From: Kwoniella bestiolae CBS 10118
Lineage: Eukaryota > Basidiomycota > Tremellomycetes > Tremellales > Cryptococcaceae
Direction: 5' to 3'
DNA length: 64,000 nucleotides
Assembly: GCF_000512585.2 (NCBI RefSeq)
Contig: NC_089248.1
Location: 434,001 to 498,000, forward strand
The position numbers and the translations under genes were made by a program. The notes beneath the pieces are model-generated. The model had not been told where the DNA came from. It did not search any database and was given only the letters and a program-made list of their open reading frames with translations. How positions within the stretch are numbered: the stretch's first letter is position 1; each line of letters opens with the position of its first letter. Positions 24,229-34,673 of the stretch are shown one piece after another.

Positions 24229-25110
24229 TTAGCAAGGGATGTGCCACGTGAGCGAGTTCTTACGATTTGTCAGCGGGATTGTTGTCCAGCTGAACACCTC
24301 CGACGTTTTGTCTCCCTTTGAAGGTGATCTACTACTGGATTTACTGAATCCGCTAACCTTGAGCGTCACTTCTCCATTATGTTCTCGGCCGTACTCGTCC
24401 CAGAGACTCAAGTTGACGGTGGCGTTACTATTCATCAATCCCAGCGAGACATCCTCACCAGGGGGTCGAGGAACCTTGAAATTCCTTTCTGTACAGACCT
24501 GCGGAACCCCCTTTTCCATAACTTCACTACACAGTACGTCAGCGACGGCTTAATGCCACCCGAACAAGGATCGATGTCTGCCTTTGATCTTGGCATTCCC
24601 AGAGTAGACTGTGAGTGTCAGTTCATGTTTGCTTCCTTTTTCAACAACCCACAAGGGATATAAAGTCCGGTGATAAGCCGTGATGGTGCATGTATCATCT
24701 GTGATTTCGTTGGGAATCTGAGAGTAATCTGAAAAGTCGATAGGCTTCCCCGAGTCTCTCAAAATGTTACGAGCCCGAGTCCTGAACTCGCTCAGACCGG
24801 GAAGGTGAATGGTCAATTCGGAAATATGTGGTAAACCCGTACCCTCTCCACCCATATGAGGAGTAAGAGTTACATGGATTTGGTCGTCATCGGTGTAAGT
24901 TGTGTGACCGTTCTCTCCTGGATCAGGCCTCTTGATACGGCTTGGGCGATCGAGAGACTGGATTTGCCACTTGTGTAGCGTGGGACAAGAATCCATGAGG
25001 GAGGTTTGTTCACGAACGGTGAGTGGAATGAATTCTGTCACTCGAGCATACTCACCGATGCGTCTCAGAGGATTGATGGGTGATTCGGAAGTAAAGTTCG
25101 AGGATGACAT
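24229..25110 (-). CDS. Orphan protein of unknown function
   Basis: Not recognised. ATG 25110 (in ACCACC-ATG context) opens a long exon rich in charged and polar residues, running to about 24568. A 39-nt intron with a CGCTGAC branch and TAG acceptor (about 24566-24528) then joins in frame to a last exon ending TAA 24229-24231. Segments such as HVTLTPHMGGEG, ITAYHRTLYPLWVV, ELTLTVYSG, TVNLSLWDEYG and GEVTLKVSG alternate like beta strands, so a beta-sandwich fold is possible. Upstream in-frame codons extend to another ATG at about 25206 (MKSWIPVRVHIT..., amphipathic and Arg-containing). If used, that could be a mitochondrial presequence. The donor GTTCGG is weak, so the junction is tentative. 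Confidence 0.5.
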
Positions 25111-25817
25111 GGTGGTGTATGGGCGAGCAAATGATGGAATGTATAAAGCGGCGAAGTTGAGAGGTGGTGGAGTTATATGAACTCTAACGGGAATCCACGA
25201 TTTCATAGCTACAGTGTGGGCATGGCTGTTCTTGAATTTTTGAGAGAAGCTATATGATAAGCAACAAAAGATGTTAAAAGCATTTTTGCAAATATGCGGG
25301 ATATCCAGTCCTATCTCATTCTGGTCCTTTGTCTGCTGGAGATTGAGTCGAGCCAGAAGAGAACGTATGAGCGAGAGTAAGCGTGCAGTACCTTTTTTAT
25401 CACTTTGCACGACTATCTACTTGAATCGCAGGGATCTCTTGCATGGTGGCTACCTTACGTTCACTGTGTTCACCGTATCCGAGCTGTGACATACTGCGAA
25501 TATCTATGCATGAGCTGAGCTGGCCCCTCGAGTATAAATCCACTTTGCTCAAATCATGGCGTGGTATTGCCAGTGAGTACGGCATAGTCATAATGTGGTT
25601 CCTCGGTGTGATTTTTGCCACTCTGCATACATACGCGTGTGATTGCCGGAACAACCCAAAATGCATTTCAAGGTCATTTGAGCATCTCATCATTCCATCG
25701 TCTTCATTCACCTCATCACATTATCGTCATTGATCATATTGGTGCACGACACGACAAGATAGGTCAGAGCCATCAATACACTTTGATATCAGACATATTT
25801 CATAGGAGCACGCTACC
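25111..25817. promoter_or_regulatory. Divergent intergenic region
   Basis: 707 bp between the orphan (minus) and the TB2/DP1 gene (plus). Part of it (25111-25410) is open in the orphan's frame and may be its 5' coding part or leader. The last 100 bp before 25818 is pyrimidine/AT-rich promoter-like DNA. Confidence 0.45.
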
Positions 25818-27372
25818 ATGTTGATCGCCCTTCTCTCCAAGTGGAGTTGGTACGTCCATTGTCACCCACCCAACCTTATTTCATCGCTTACTCGTACGCT
25901 GACCTTCTTCTTCCCTAAGCCATGTCTGCTCCTACCTCTATCCAGCCTATGCATCGTACAAGGCGCTCTCCCATCACCCCGACTCCTCTCCCGAGGCGAT
26001 GGCGCAGGTGGAGAGGTGGTTGATGTATTGGGCTGTGGTTGGGACTTGGACTGCGGTGGAGAGTGTCTTAGGTTGGACTTTTACGTGGTATGTTTTCATC
26101 ACTGTACATGCTCTGATATCGACTTCATCTGTATATAATGTGATCCTCAAAATATAGCCGTTGGATGTTCTGTTTATCGCTGATCTGCTATACATTACAG
26201 GCTCCCATTCTACAGTCTAATCAAAACGCTCATCTTCCTTTACCTATCCCTCCCTCAATCAGAGGTAAGTCATGTCTCGGATCATCCCATATGCCAACCA
26301 TCAGCTGACCAAATGCATTATACAGGGCTCATCATACATCTACAACAACCACCTCGCACCATTCTTCCACGAACACGAAAGCGATATCGACGCTTTCCTT
26401 GCCAGTCTCAGATCGAGGGCTTCCACAGCTTTAGCAGGTGGGGTAGGGTGGTGTTGGGAGAAAGTCAAGGCTCAGCTTAATGTAAGTGCAACTTTGATAC
26501 CTCCTTTTCTCTCGTTTTGTCAACGTAATCTGCGTGTACTTGACCTCATTTATCCTGAGACGTCATCTATCCTGAGACAATTAGCTGATTGTTTGGTTAA
26601 CCTCAGATCGCCCTTCCTGCTGGACATGAACCGTTCCCCAATCAAGGTGGATATCATGTAGGAGATGTCCAAGGGTTTGATGTTCCGGGATTACACCAAC
26701 CTCCTACATTGCAAGACCCAGCTTCGGGGGCTATACAACAGGTATATGGATTGGTCACTCGATATGCGGGACAGTGAGTCTACCAGATTTACGTTCCATC
26801 TGAACCACCTCATCTTCTTGTCATGCCTTTACCCCTCGGGCCGCTCCTCTCCTGAACGTTAGATATGAGCTGATCGTCTAACTCGTTCTCTTAGCTACAT
26901 GCCAGTCGCCCTCTCCGCCCTCACAGCAGCAGCCGCCTCCGCCCAATCATCCGCCAGCGTCAGACCCAGAGAACGAGCCGAACAAGTCCCCGAATCCATG
27001 TCCATGCCCATCCCAGTCCCCACCCCCGGCGTCCGATCCGCCCCATCCGACAATACCCTCCGATCAAGAACATACCTTCACGCAAGTGGTGGAGGAGCAA
27101 GTATCTCTTCTCCCGAACTTGCACAAGCCTCCGCTCGATTCCAGGGACACAGACCGTCGGCAAGTTCCAGCAATTCCGAAGATTCTTTGTTCAATTCTGG
27201 CGCCAACTCTAAAAACAGTAGTCATGTGAGATTGTCGAGCGATTACGAGCAAATCAACCGCGATGAAGCGATGGGTGCGCCTGGGGGACAGAGACCTGGT
27301 ATAGGCGATCAGAGGAGGTCTAGTGGGTGGTTTGGATGGGGTGGCACACCTGAAAAACCCAAATCAGAGTAA
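25818..27372 (+). CDS. TB2/DP1/HVA22 (Yop1/REEP-type) ER-shaping protein
   Basis: Family members are hairpin membrane proteins that curve tubular ER. Seven short exons start at ATG 25818. They give CSYLYPAYASYKALSHH (near 25925), VERWLMYWAVVGTWTAVES (near 26005), LGWTFTW joined to LPFYSLIKTLIFLYLSLPQS (near 26205), and YNNHLAPFFHEHESDIDAFL (near 26345). This is the full TB2/DP1/HVA22 domain order. A long tail follows that is Ser/Pro/Ala/Gly-rich (26896-27369) and ends GWGGTPEKPKSE. Yop1 itself has a short tail, so this looks more like the long-tailed fungal or REEP1-4 type. The Yop1/REEP choice within the family is inference. Confidence 0.88.
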
Positions 27373-27803
27373 TAGGACCCAAGGTCCATTAGCAGTGTAT
27401 GATTACTCTACGCGAGTGAGATGTCTGTTTTTTTCTTTGTATACCATTGTATATACTTGTATTGTTTTTGTGAGGAGATGTCTGTACGATTATGTTGATG
27501 TTGATGAGAATGTATGATCCATTGAAGCTGGCTGCTACGATCCTCAGTGGACTATCTCTCATCTTGATAACCCCGTAGTGATATATGATACTCCAATCCT
27601 TTTCTGCTCATGGAGACCATCCTCCGCTTTGGCATCACCTCTCTCTGTCCCACATCAGGTCTTATTTACGTAACCCTCCTTGGTCACAGACAACTTCGGA
27701 CAAACGCGACGAGCTAGAATCACTGTCAAATAGCAACATTCCTCCCTCCTCCATCATCCTCACCAACCCAACAAGATACGATCACATACATATAAAACAC
27801 ACA
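27373..27803. other. Intergenic between two plus-strand genes
   Basis: 431 bp holding the 3' end of the TB2/DP1 gene (T-rich, TATAC-containing near 27430-27480) and the promoter of the next gene. A TATAAAA-like run at 27791-27798 sits only ~10 bp before the ATG, so it is probably leader rather than a TATA box. No gene is seen. Confidence 0.45.
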
Positions 27804-28239
27804 ATGTCCCAGCCCACACCAAACCCATCAGCCCTCACATCCCGTTCCTCCCCTACCTCCTCCCGACCAGACCGTAAACCCCTCTTACCCTCCCCTATCG
27901 CCCGTTCCGCCAGAGCAGCCGCCGTCTCGGGAGCACAGGGATTACAGTCCCCTCAGGTGAATAGGAGTATACCGACTGTAGAGCTCGGCGGAAATAAGAG
28001 CTTGTTCGGATCGTTCAGATGTGAGTCCGCCTTTGAGGGCTTGGGGCTATGGGCTTGGGAGTGGAGCTGATGTGATGTGTCTGGTGATAGCCCTTGGACC
28101 TAATACGAGGATCGTCTTTGGGCTTGTACTTGGAGCGGTGGGGTTGGCGGGGTTGATGGTTGATAGGAATGTTTTGCAGGATGAGAAGGGGGAGGAGAAG
28201 GCTGGGATAAGCGTTAGGATGGTAGATAGGAAAGTCTAG
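27804..28239 (+). CDS. 121-residue single-pass membrane protein, unknown function
   Basis: Not recognised. Exons 27804-28020 and 28091-28239 join in frame. The first ~70 residues are Ser/Pro/Arg-rich and disordered-looking (SALTSRSSPTSSRPDRKPLL, then IARSARAAAVSG). GGNKSLFGSFRSLGPNTR leads into one hydrophobic helix (IVFGLVLGAVGLAGLMV), followed by a short charged tail. The basic N-terminus could suit a mitochondrial or ER protein, but no targeting motif is clear. It ends TAG 28237-28239, convergent with Cdt1. Confidence 0.6.
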
Positions 28240-28547
28240 ACTATCTAGATGATTGAGAGAACGGGCCAGGAGAACATGGGAATTCCGAATTGGAATGAAG
28301 GCTAGGACCAAAGTCACATGCCTCGTATGCTTGATCGATAGATAAGGCCTGCAGAAGGCAAAATGGATCCAAGGAAATGAAAGCTCCACAACAAACCATA
28401 GAACCTCATTCGCATAAACTGGGCATATCATAGGTGAATTACAACAAGATGTGCCCATGCATTGCATCATAGTATCGCCATCTATATACAATGTCTATCT
28501 ACATATTATACTTCTTCCTTTCTTTCCTTGTATCATAGCTAGCTCGC
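28240..28547. terminator. Convergent 3' region
   Basis: 308 bp between two converging genes. It is AT-rich and must hold both polyadenylation regions; no precise site can be assigned. Confidence 0.35.
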
Positions 28548-30665
28548 CTACTCGCCCAACTCCCTTCGTATCCTCTCTCTAACCTCCCTCAACCCCCCTG
28601 CCCTCCTCACTCGTCCAGGACTAGCCGGTCCAGCCAATTCCCCCGTAGATCGTCCAGGCGTAGAAGGTGAGGGAGGCGCAAGTCTACCCCCATTTCCAGT
28701 CATGGAAGGAGGTTGAGCGATGGTAGAAGAAGAACCAGGTGATGGAGGGGCAGCTAACGTTTGGGGCATCTCTAGCCAATCTTGTTTACCTATCTGCCTG
28801 ATTGAAAGGAAGAAGGGACATAGTTCTGTCAAGAGCTGGAGGGAGGTTGTAGCTTCGGCTGTGGAACGTAGTTGTGTTAGCTATGACTAATTCCGATTGA
28901 GATTGATAGATGAATATTTGCTTACCTGTTGATATGGGGGTTTTGGAACTTTTGACTATCACATCTGCTACTTCCGTCATGGGGATGGCCTTCCTTCGTC
29001 CTCTAGGTGCGGTAGGTAATGTACTAGGTCCAGGCGAAGGAGCGGAGAACATCCTGTGTCGAATTATCTTATCAGCTTCTGAACAATCTCTACCTGTAAG
29101 CTGAACAACTCACATCCATACACCCTCTGCTATGCTTTCCAGCCTGCTCAACGTAGACCGCCTCTTCAGCTCCTCCTGCTGTCCTGCAGCAGATAACAAG
29201 CTAGCCCTCTTCGTACCTAAACCTCCTGCTGACGAGCCTAATGTGGATAGAGGGTTCTTGCTAGTTCCTGAACGAGCCTTAATCTGTTAATACAGACAAA
29301 ACAAGAATGTCAACTGGATTCTCTTAAAAGTTAAATCAGTAGCTCACCCTATCCATCATAGCTTGTCTTCTCTCATCTACTGAACCAGGTCTAATTACCT
29401 TCCCTTTCTTCTCGTCCGTTTTCTCTGTCAGCTCGAACGGATCCGACAGGCCTGCTGTCTTTGGTGAGTCCGATGTAGGTTTTGGATGAGCTTTCTGTGG
29501 CGTGAGCGTTGTAGATGGGGAAGAGAACGATGAGAAGAGGTTGGCAGAGGGAAGGAGTGTGGAGGATGGTAAGTGAGGTAGAGGTAAGACTGGTATAGGA
29601 GGTATCGACGATCGAGTAGAGTTGTCCGAAGTAGTAGGCGTAGGTAGTATGGATTTCTCAGGTGCCTTTAAAAACATGGTGTCAGCTTGTGGATCCCATC
29701 TGGAAGTGGAAAAGCTCACCTCGTATCCTCCATTCAGCTCGACCCACTTCTCCAACCTCTCTCGAAACACTTCATGCCTAACTTCTCCATTCGTATTCCA
29801 TCTTCCTACCGCTCCCATCCCGCCCCCTTGACCTTTATTACCTATTCCGCCCTCCGCACCACCATGCAACACCTGTCTTGTCTCTCCCTTCCTCAACTCC
29901 AAATCAATCCCTAATCCGTGTGTATATACCCGCCTGCCCGTCTGAGGATCAAGCGTTCGAGTAGGAGTGATAAGATAACTCAATCCTGATACTTGGCCTG
30001 TTCCCACGTCTGCTGCGGTGCTTTTCGCTTTGGGAGTAGAGACCAAGAAAGGATTATCATCATCATCCTCATCTATCATTGCTCGCTTGTTCTTCTCGCT
30101 TATGGCTTTTTCGTCAGGCAGGCTCTTCCCGTCCCATTTCCAGACCCAAGCCAATCTTCCTAGTTCTTGTAAGCCGAATCGACGACCCGAGGTCCGTTCT
30201 ACGGTCTCTCGTAATGCTAGGTAGTTGGTCAAGTTGGGTAGAGGGACGGAAGTGGCTGATGGAGGATGAGGAGGCAAGACTGGTGGGTGAGTTGCAATGT
30301 AGAGGGATAGAGCGAGGTTGAAAGCGTGATGGAGGTTTAATAGCGTTTGTAGGTGAGGTGGTAGGTCATCGGTCGATGTAGGGCGTTTGGAGGAAGATGC
30401 AATTGGTTCATCTTCTAGTGAGAGGATTGGCTCGATATATTGGGCTTTTCGAGTTCGAGTGTGAGGAGGTGTAGGGAAGGGGACTAATGGTGGGTTGGGG
30501 GTTGGTGGACTAGGTTTTGATATATCGTCAGCTCAATGTCGTCCGCCAAAGGACATACAAGACAGCTTACCCTGCTCTGCTCTTGCCTTTTACACTTCTT
30601 CTCGGAGTCTCGTCTCCTACGGACAGCTTTCTCTTTCGAGGTGTGGAGGTTGCGATAGAAGACAT
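28548..30665 (-). CDS. CDT1: DNA replication licensing factor Cdt1
   Basis: Cdt1 loads the MCM helicase onto origins in G1. Exon 1 starts at ATG 30665 with a basic segment (STPRKRKLSVGDETPRRSVK), and the acceptor near 30524 opens exon 2. The middle winged-helix domain is visible: LLNLHHAFNLALSLYIATH (near 30330), a PNLTNYLALRETVERTSGRR stretch, FGLQELGRLAWVWKWDG and DPQTGRRVYTHGLGIDLEL. The C-terminal MCM-binding winged helix shows AIPMTEVADVIVKSS, ELCPFFLSIRQIGKQDWLEM (near 28810-28760). It ends LREVRERIRRELGE, TAG 28548-28550. Long Ser/Pro/Thr linkers contain many SP/TP sites, fitting cell-cycle control. It is transcribed head to head with CGR1. Confidence 0.85.
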
Positions 30666-31194
30666 GATACCGTTCTTTGATGATTATGCGATTGATATGA
30701 TAAAGCTTGACGGACCGGCCGGATTAATTTTTGGTTGACAAGTTACGAGACTAGATTGGCCTAACACAGCAAGACCAATTGTATCAATGAGCACCTACGA
30801 GGTGTTGATGATGAGGATAACAAGATACGATAATGTGGAAGAGGTGGAGATATTATCAAGAAGGCAGATGAAGATGGAATCTGAAGATCAAGATGATATG
30901 AAGATGTAATGCTAAGAGTGGCTTGCTTGTTCGTTCAAACAGCAGTTGATTAGTTGAACATTACACTCTCAGGGTAAAAGCACGTTGAAATCGGTTCCTG
31001 AATCAACCTGGTTCGGACTTACATGCAATCTCCGCGTTCACCCACTCAGTTTCTGATTTTTGATTTTTCGGATCCACTTATTGTTGCGAAATGAGCTTTG
31101 ATCATCTTTCACTAGTTGTTTAGCATATTGTCAATTTGACTTTACCCAAAATCATAGATATATCTCAACCAAAATCATAAAGTACTATATCAAC
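30666..31194. promoter_or_regulatory. Divergent promoter of Cdt1 and CGR1
   Basis: 529 bp shared by the two head-to-head genes. AT-rich near the CGR1 start. No MCB (ACGCGT) site was noticed, despite the cell-cycle role of Cdt1. Confidence 0.5.
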
Positions 31195-31803
31195 ATGTCA
31201 GAACCCAACGCCGAAGCATCATCCTCCTCCTCGTCCCCACCAGTAGTAGTCTCAGTCGCAGCCTCCCGAAACGGACGAACACCAGGAAAAGCACACAAGG
31301 GCGAAAAGACAGCTGTGAAGCGATCATACATCTCCAACTCTATCAAGACGCCCTTCGAGAAGAGGAGGGAGCAGGACAGGCAGAAGGAGGCTATGAAGGC
31401 TGTTGAGAGGGAGTTGAAGGATGATAAGCAGGCTGAGAAGGATCGGTGGGTATTTTCGTTTCACTCGAGGCATCTTTTCTTTTGGTGAAGAGGGATGGTT
31501 CTTGGTGAGGGAGAGATGCTGATGATTATAAGTTGTTTTGTGATATAGAAAAGTAACAATCATCAAGGAACGACGAGAAAGAGCCGCTGAGAAACAGAGA
31601 ATGGAAGATATGAGAGCTAAGATGAGTGCGAAGAAATTACAAAGGATGAAGAAGGTGAGCGGTTTTCTCTATATTTCGATTATACCCAAAACGTCTTGAC
31701 TGGGCTGGACGATGTCCTGTACGAGGGGAATGCCTTCATGTCATGTACTGATGTCTACCTCGATCCGCAGAGACAAGGCCGAACCAAGAAGATCAACGGA
31801 TAG
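31195..31803 (+). CDS. CGR1: rRNA-processing protein Cgr1
   Basis: Small nucleolar protein for 60S pre-rRNA processing. Exons 31195-31445, 31549-31654 and 31771-31803 join in frame to 129 residues. After a Ser/Ala-rich start it has the family core: SISN-type KTPFEKRREQDRQKEAMKAV, then ERELKDDKQAEKDRKVTIIK, then ERREKAAEKQRMEDMRAKM and KKLQRMKKRQ. This is one long, highly basic, Lys/Glu/Arg coiled helix. Length and composition match Cgr1 proteins of yeasts and moulds. The last exon is only 33 nt. Confidence 0.88.
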
Positions 31804-32060
31804 GTTGTCCCTTCCAACATGTTCTGACGAAACTTCCTTTTCTGTCTGCTGGAGTGTACGAATACCTTGTGGGATGTACGATATCTGTATACTATCACTA
31901 TGCATGATGATAACCCAGGAACGAGGAGATGACAATGTCCGATGGAAATTGAAAATCACCAGGCAGTGCTCGGACAGATGATGGTGATTACATTCAGACC
32001 AGCTGAATGATTGGATATAATCAATCAACCATGACTCTATACAAGTGTGGTATCCACAGT

Positions 32061-32588
32061 CTAGGTGGACAGGTGAAGATGATGTTGCCAGATAGGTATG
32101 ATTTGGTCTATTGTGAAAAAAGGCGACACGCTGGATCAGCGATCCGTTCCATGGTGCTCCTTATTCGGCAGTGAGAGCTACTCACCAGGTATGATCAGAA
32201 CCAAAACCATCATCGTAAATCCCAGCGTGACCACCCCAACGCAAAGGAAGATTAATCCACTGTAAGGGTAAGGGTGTCGTATCCTCGCATCGACAGTCTC
32301 CACTCGAATACCCTCTACGTCATCCCGCAAAGTATAGTATGCATGTTATTTGACCGTGTGGGGGTATGAACGTTGATAGCTAATCACCAGTCTCACTTTT
32401 TGCAAACGTTCAGTAGGCGGTGGGATCAATATGCTCAACCCCCTTGCTCGGGTTTTGCGGGTGCGTTGGCGAGGCAATGGTAGTGGGAGTTTGTCCGAGG
32501 TGTTTGGTCTTGGAGAGGGAGGGGCTGGGAAGGTTAGGAGGGAGTAGAAGGGTGTTTGGATGAGAAGGTAGTTTGATCGAGAGGACAT
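32061..32588 (-). CDS. Small single-pass membrane protein, unknown function
   Basis: Not recognised. Exon 1 starts at ATG 32588, basic and Pro/Leu-rich (RQRTRKTRARGLSILIPPPT), and ends QK at the GTGAGA donor near 32400. An exon after the GTAGAG acceptor near 32316 reads GIRVETVDARIRHPYPYSG and then one strong membrane helix (LIFLCVGVVTLGFTMMVLVL). A short last exon (about 32102-32061) ends QHHLHLST. Both junctions keep the frame, which supports the model. The domain order (basic cytosolic stretch, one helix, short tail) fits a type II or tail-anchored protein. Confidence 0.55.
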
Positions 32589-34424
32589 GGTGGTTCGTTC
32601 GAGTAAAGTACGGTGTGAAGGAGAAGTGATGAATGATGGAGATAGTTTGGATTATGGATGGAATGGATCATCTATACTTCTCGTGGTGGTATTGTAGTCA
32701 GTCACGGTGCAAGATCACCTTCCTCGCACAGGTGCACACTGTGTGTCCCGGATCGTGTTAGAGCGGTATCCTCGATACTCTGTCCGTGTGAGTTACTGCT
32801 CTGTGTCCGTAATGCCAGGATCAAGCTCGCTCGGACACGGTAGTCAAGATACCAACGCCCATGTGTTGTACCTGTCAATGCACAATGATTAGATGACAAT
32901 CCAATATTCGTGTAGTGAATACTGAACCTACATGGCGCTCATGATAGGCACGAAACGAAGCAAACATGTTCCAGTGCAGTGGTGCGCAATAATGATAGAA
33001 CGAAGTTACACCAGGATGTGCAGATATACTCTCTCCAAATCTATATCAATCTCCGGCAGTAATCGTCTAGGACTACACTATCTGTAAGTGACGAATTGGT
33101 ACTTGACCTGGACATGACATTCCTCGGTGCATCACAATTCTGGGTTAAGATGTATTGCCATTCGGGGACGACAACCCAAAGCTCGAGGAGCAAAAATGAA
33201 CGAGCGTCTCATATTTTCAGAACTCATTTCCACAGATCTGATCGTAGATCAAGAAGATTACGAACATGCCAAAGGAGCTCCTCCAGCGTAGTACATACCA
33301 TCCCATAAGATCCAATTCCAGAGATCTGGTCCGACCCATCCAGCTGGATCGTACTGTCCTTTACTGTGCTCGGTGAATTTCCAGAGATCTAGTCTGATTG
33401 AGGGACCACGGGAAGGTAAGTGTCATTACGGTATCAAGGGATCATCTTACGCCAATGACGTGCGTCGTACTTCAACTTGTTTTCTTTGGGGATGTAAACC
33501 TATGTTTTGGGTTCGATTGAGGTATGGGATTGACCTCCTTTGATGAATCAACAAGGTGGCAGACTCTGTCTGATATCGTCGTGCTTGTCTTTCTGTACAG
33601 GAACCAGTACGAGTCATGTTATAACGGGACGTACCCACAATTGTGCACTGTAATATTCGTGTTGTACCACCCAAGTCACCTTACTGTACCTTTACGCAGC
33701 TAGTCCCATGTCTAGGAATTTAGGAAGCGTCTCGTCCAGAATCTCGTAATGACTTGCCGAATGACATTTTCTGCTACACCGTATACCCCTGCAGGTATCG
33801 ATCATGCATGTTTCGGTTTCCCTGCCTTGCCTTGCTTTGTTTTGATGGTGCGTGTCTGTGTGCGGTCGCTTACAGTCGAGCAGCTTATATTCATTCAAGT
33901 TGGTCGGTGATCCCTCATACAGTATGGTGTATCGTATCTCCGTCGGCATTGGATCGTTCCATCCTTCCATGGTCCATCTCATGTAATCGATATGCCTAGC
34001 GCAGTACATGTTAATAACCCAGGGCGAAATCTGATATCCCATAATGCAAAACAAGGTTATTCTTAATCACCCACTCCCTGACCTGCAGTACCCAAAACTG
34101 TGGAAGTGGCGTCTAATGCCAATACTGTAATGGAATTTTGACCTGTTTTCCCTGCGTCCGAATAGGCATTACATATTGGTTTGGTGGTCACGTAATGAAT
34201 CACTTTTATAGTAACTGGCCAACCTATAATTTGGTGCTAGGCGTGAATGCACTATTGTACGGGACTGACCCTATGGTTCTTTCTACATGTATGGTTCCAG
34301 TTCCAGTATTCGTTATGTCGCACAAAGAATACTACGTTACTTCTCAAATTCTCTCGCATCGTTTGATCGTTCGTTGCTGGCTTTGAAGAAACATCTTCAT
34401 CTCGTGTATCCATAGATCATAACA
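32589..34424. other. Gene-poor interval
   Basis: About 1.8 kb in which I find no convincing coding exon, repeat or structural RNA on either strand. Frames of 60-120 codons exist (for example minus 33692-34054), but they lack family similarity, and the longest begin without a supporting upstream context. Short direct similarity occurs: a ...CCAGAGATCTGGTC-like block at about 33323 recurs at about 33380. Confidence 0.5.
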
Positions 34425-34673
34425 TTATAATAACACTACATATATATAATATATAATCGGCCGCCCACACTTCCAAAGAAAACGTAACAGTTCGGTGAAA
34501 ATCGCGTTTTTCGTCGGCTCGGGTGTCTCAAATATCACCATCAATCTTCTCACGCTATTAGGAAAGAAGAAAATACACTACAATCGGATACATACGTACG
34601 TGCGAGCTCGTACTGGTTGAGGATCCTCATTGGACGTAGACGAGGATTTAGAAGGAGAGGACGAATTGGCCAT
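34425..34673 (-). CDS. Candidate 67-residue two-exon protein (weak)
   Basis: Speculative. ATG 34673 opens MANSSSPSKSSSTSNEDPQP, then VRAR. A GTACGT donor follows position 34600, and a TAATAG acceptor (34557-34555) opens an exon that stays open for 130 nt to TAA 34425. That exon gives VRRLMVIFETPEPTKNAIF, then TELLRFLWKCGRP and a hydrophobic end. Phase is kept, and the result looks like a Ser-rich start followed by a membrane-prone tail. No homolog is recognised, and the terminal codons lie in an AT-repeat-like stretch, so chance is a real alternative. Confidence 0.3.

Noticed and set aside
33500..33540. Possible tRNA B-box (GGTTCGATT)
   Set aside because: No matching A-box or cloverleaf arms nearby.
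33692..34054. 120-codon minus-strand open frame
   Set aside because: No recognisable motif, no good splice partner and a Cys/His/Tyr-rich composition like random frame reading.
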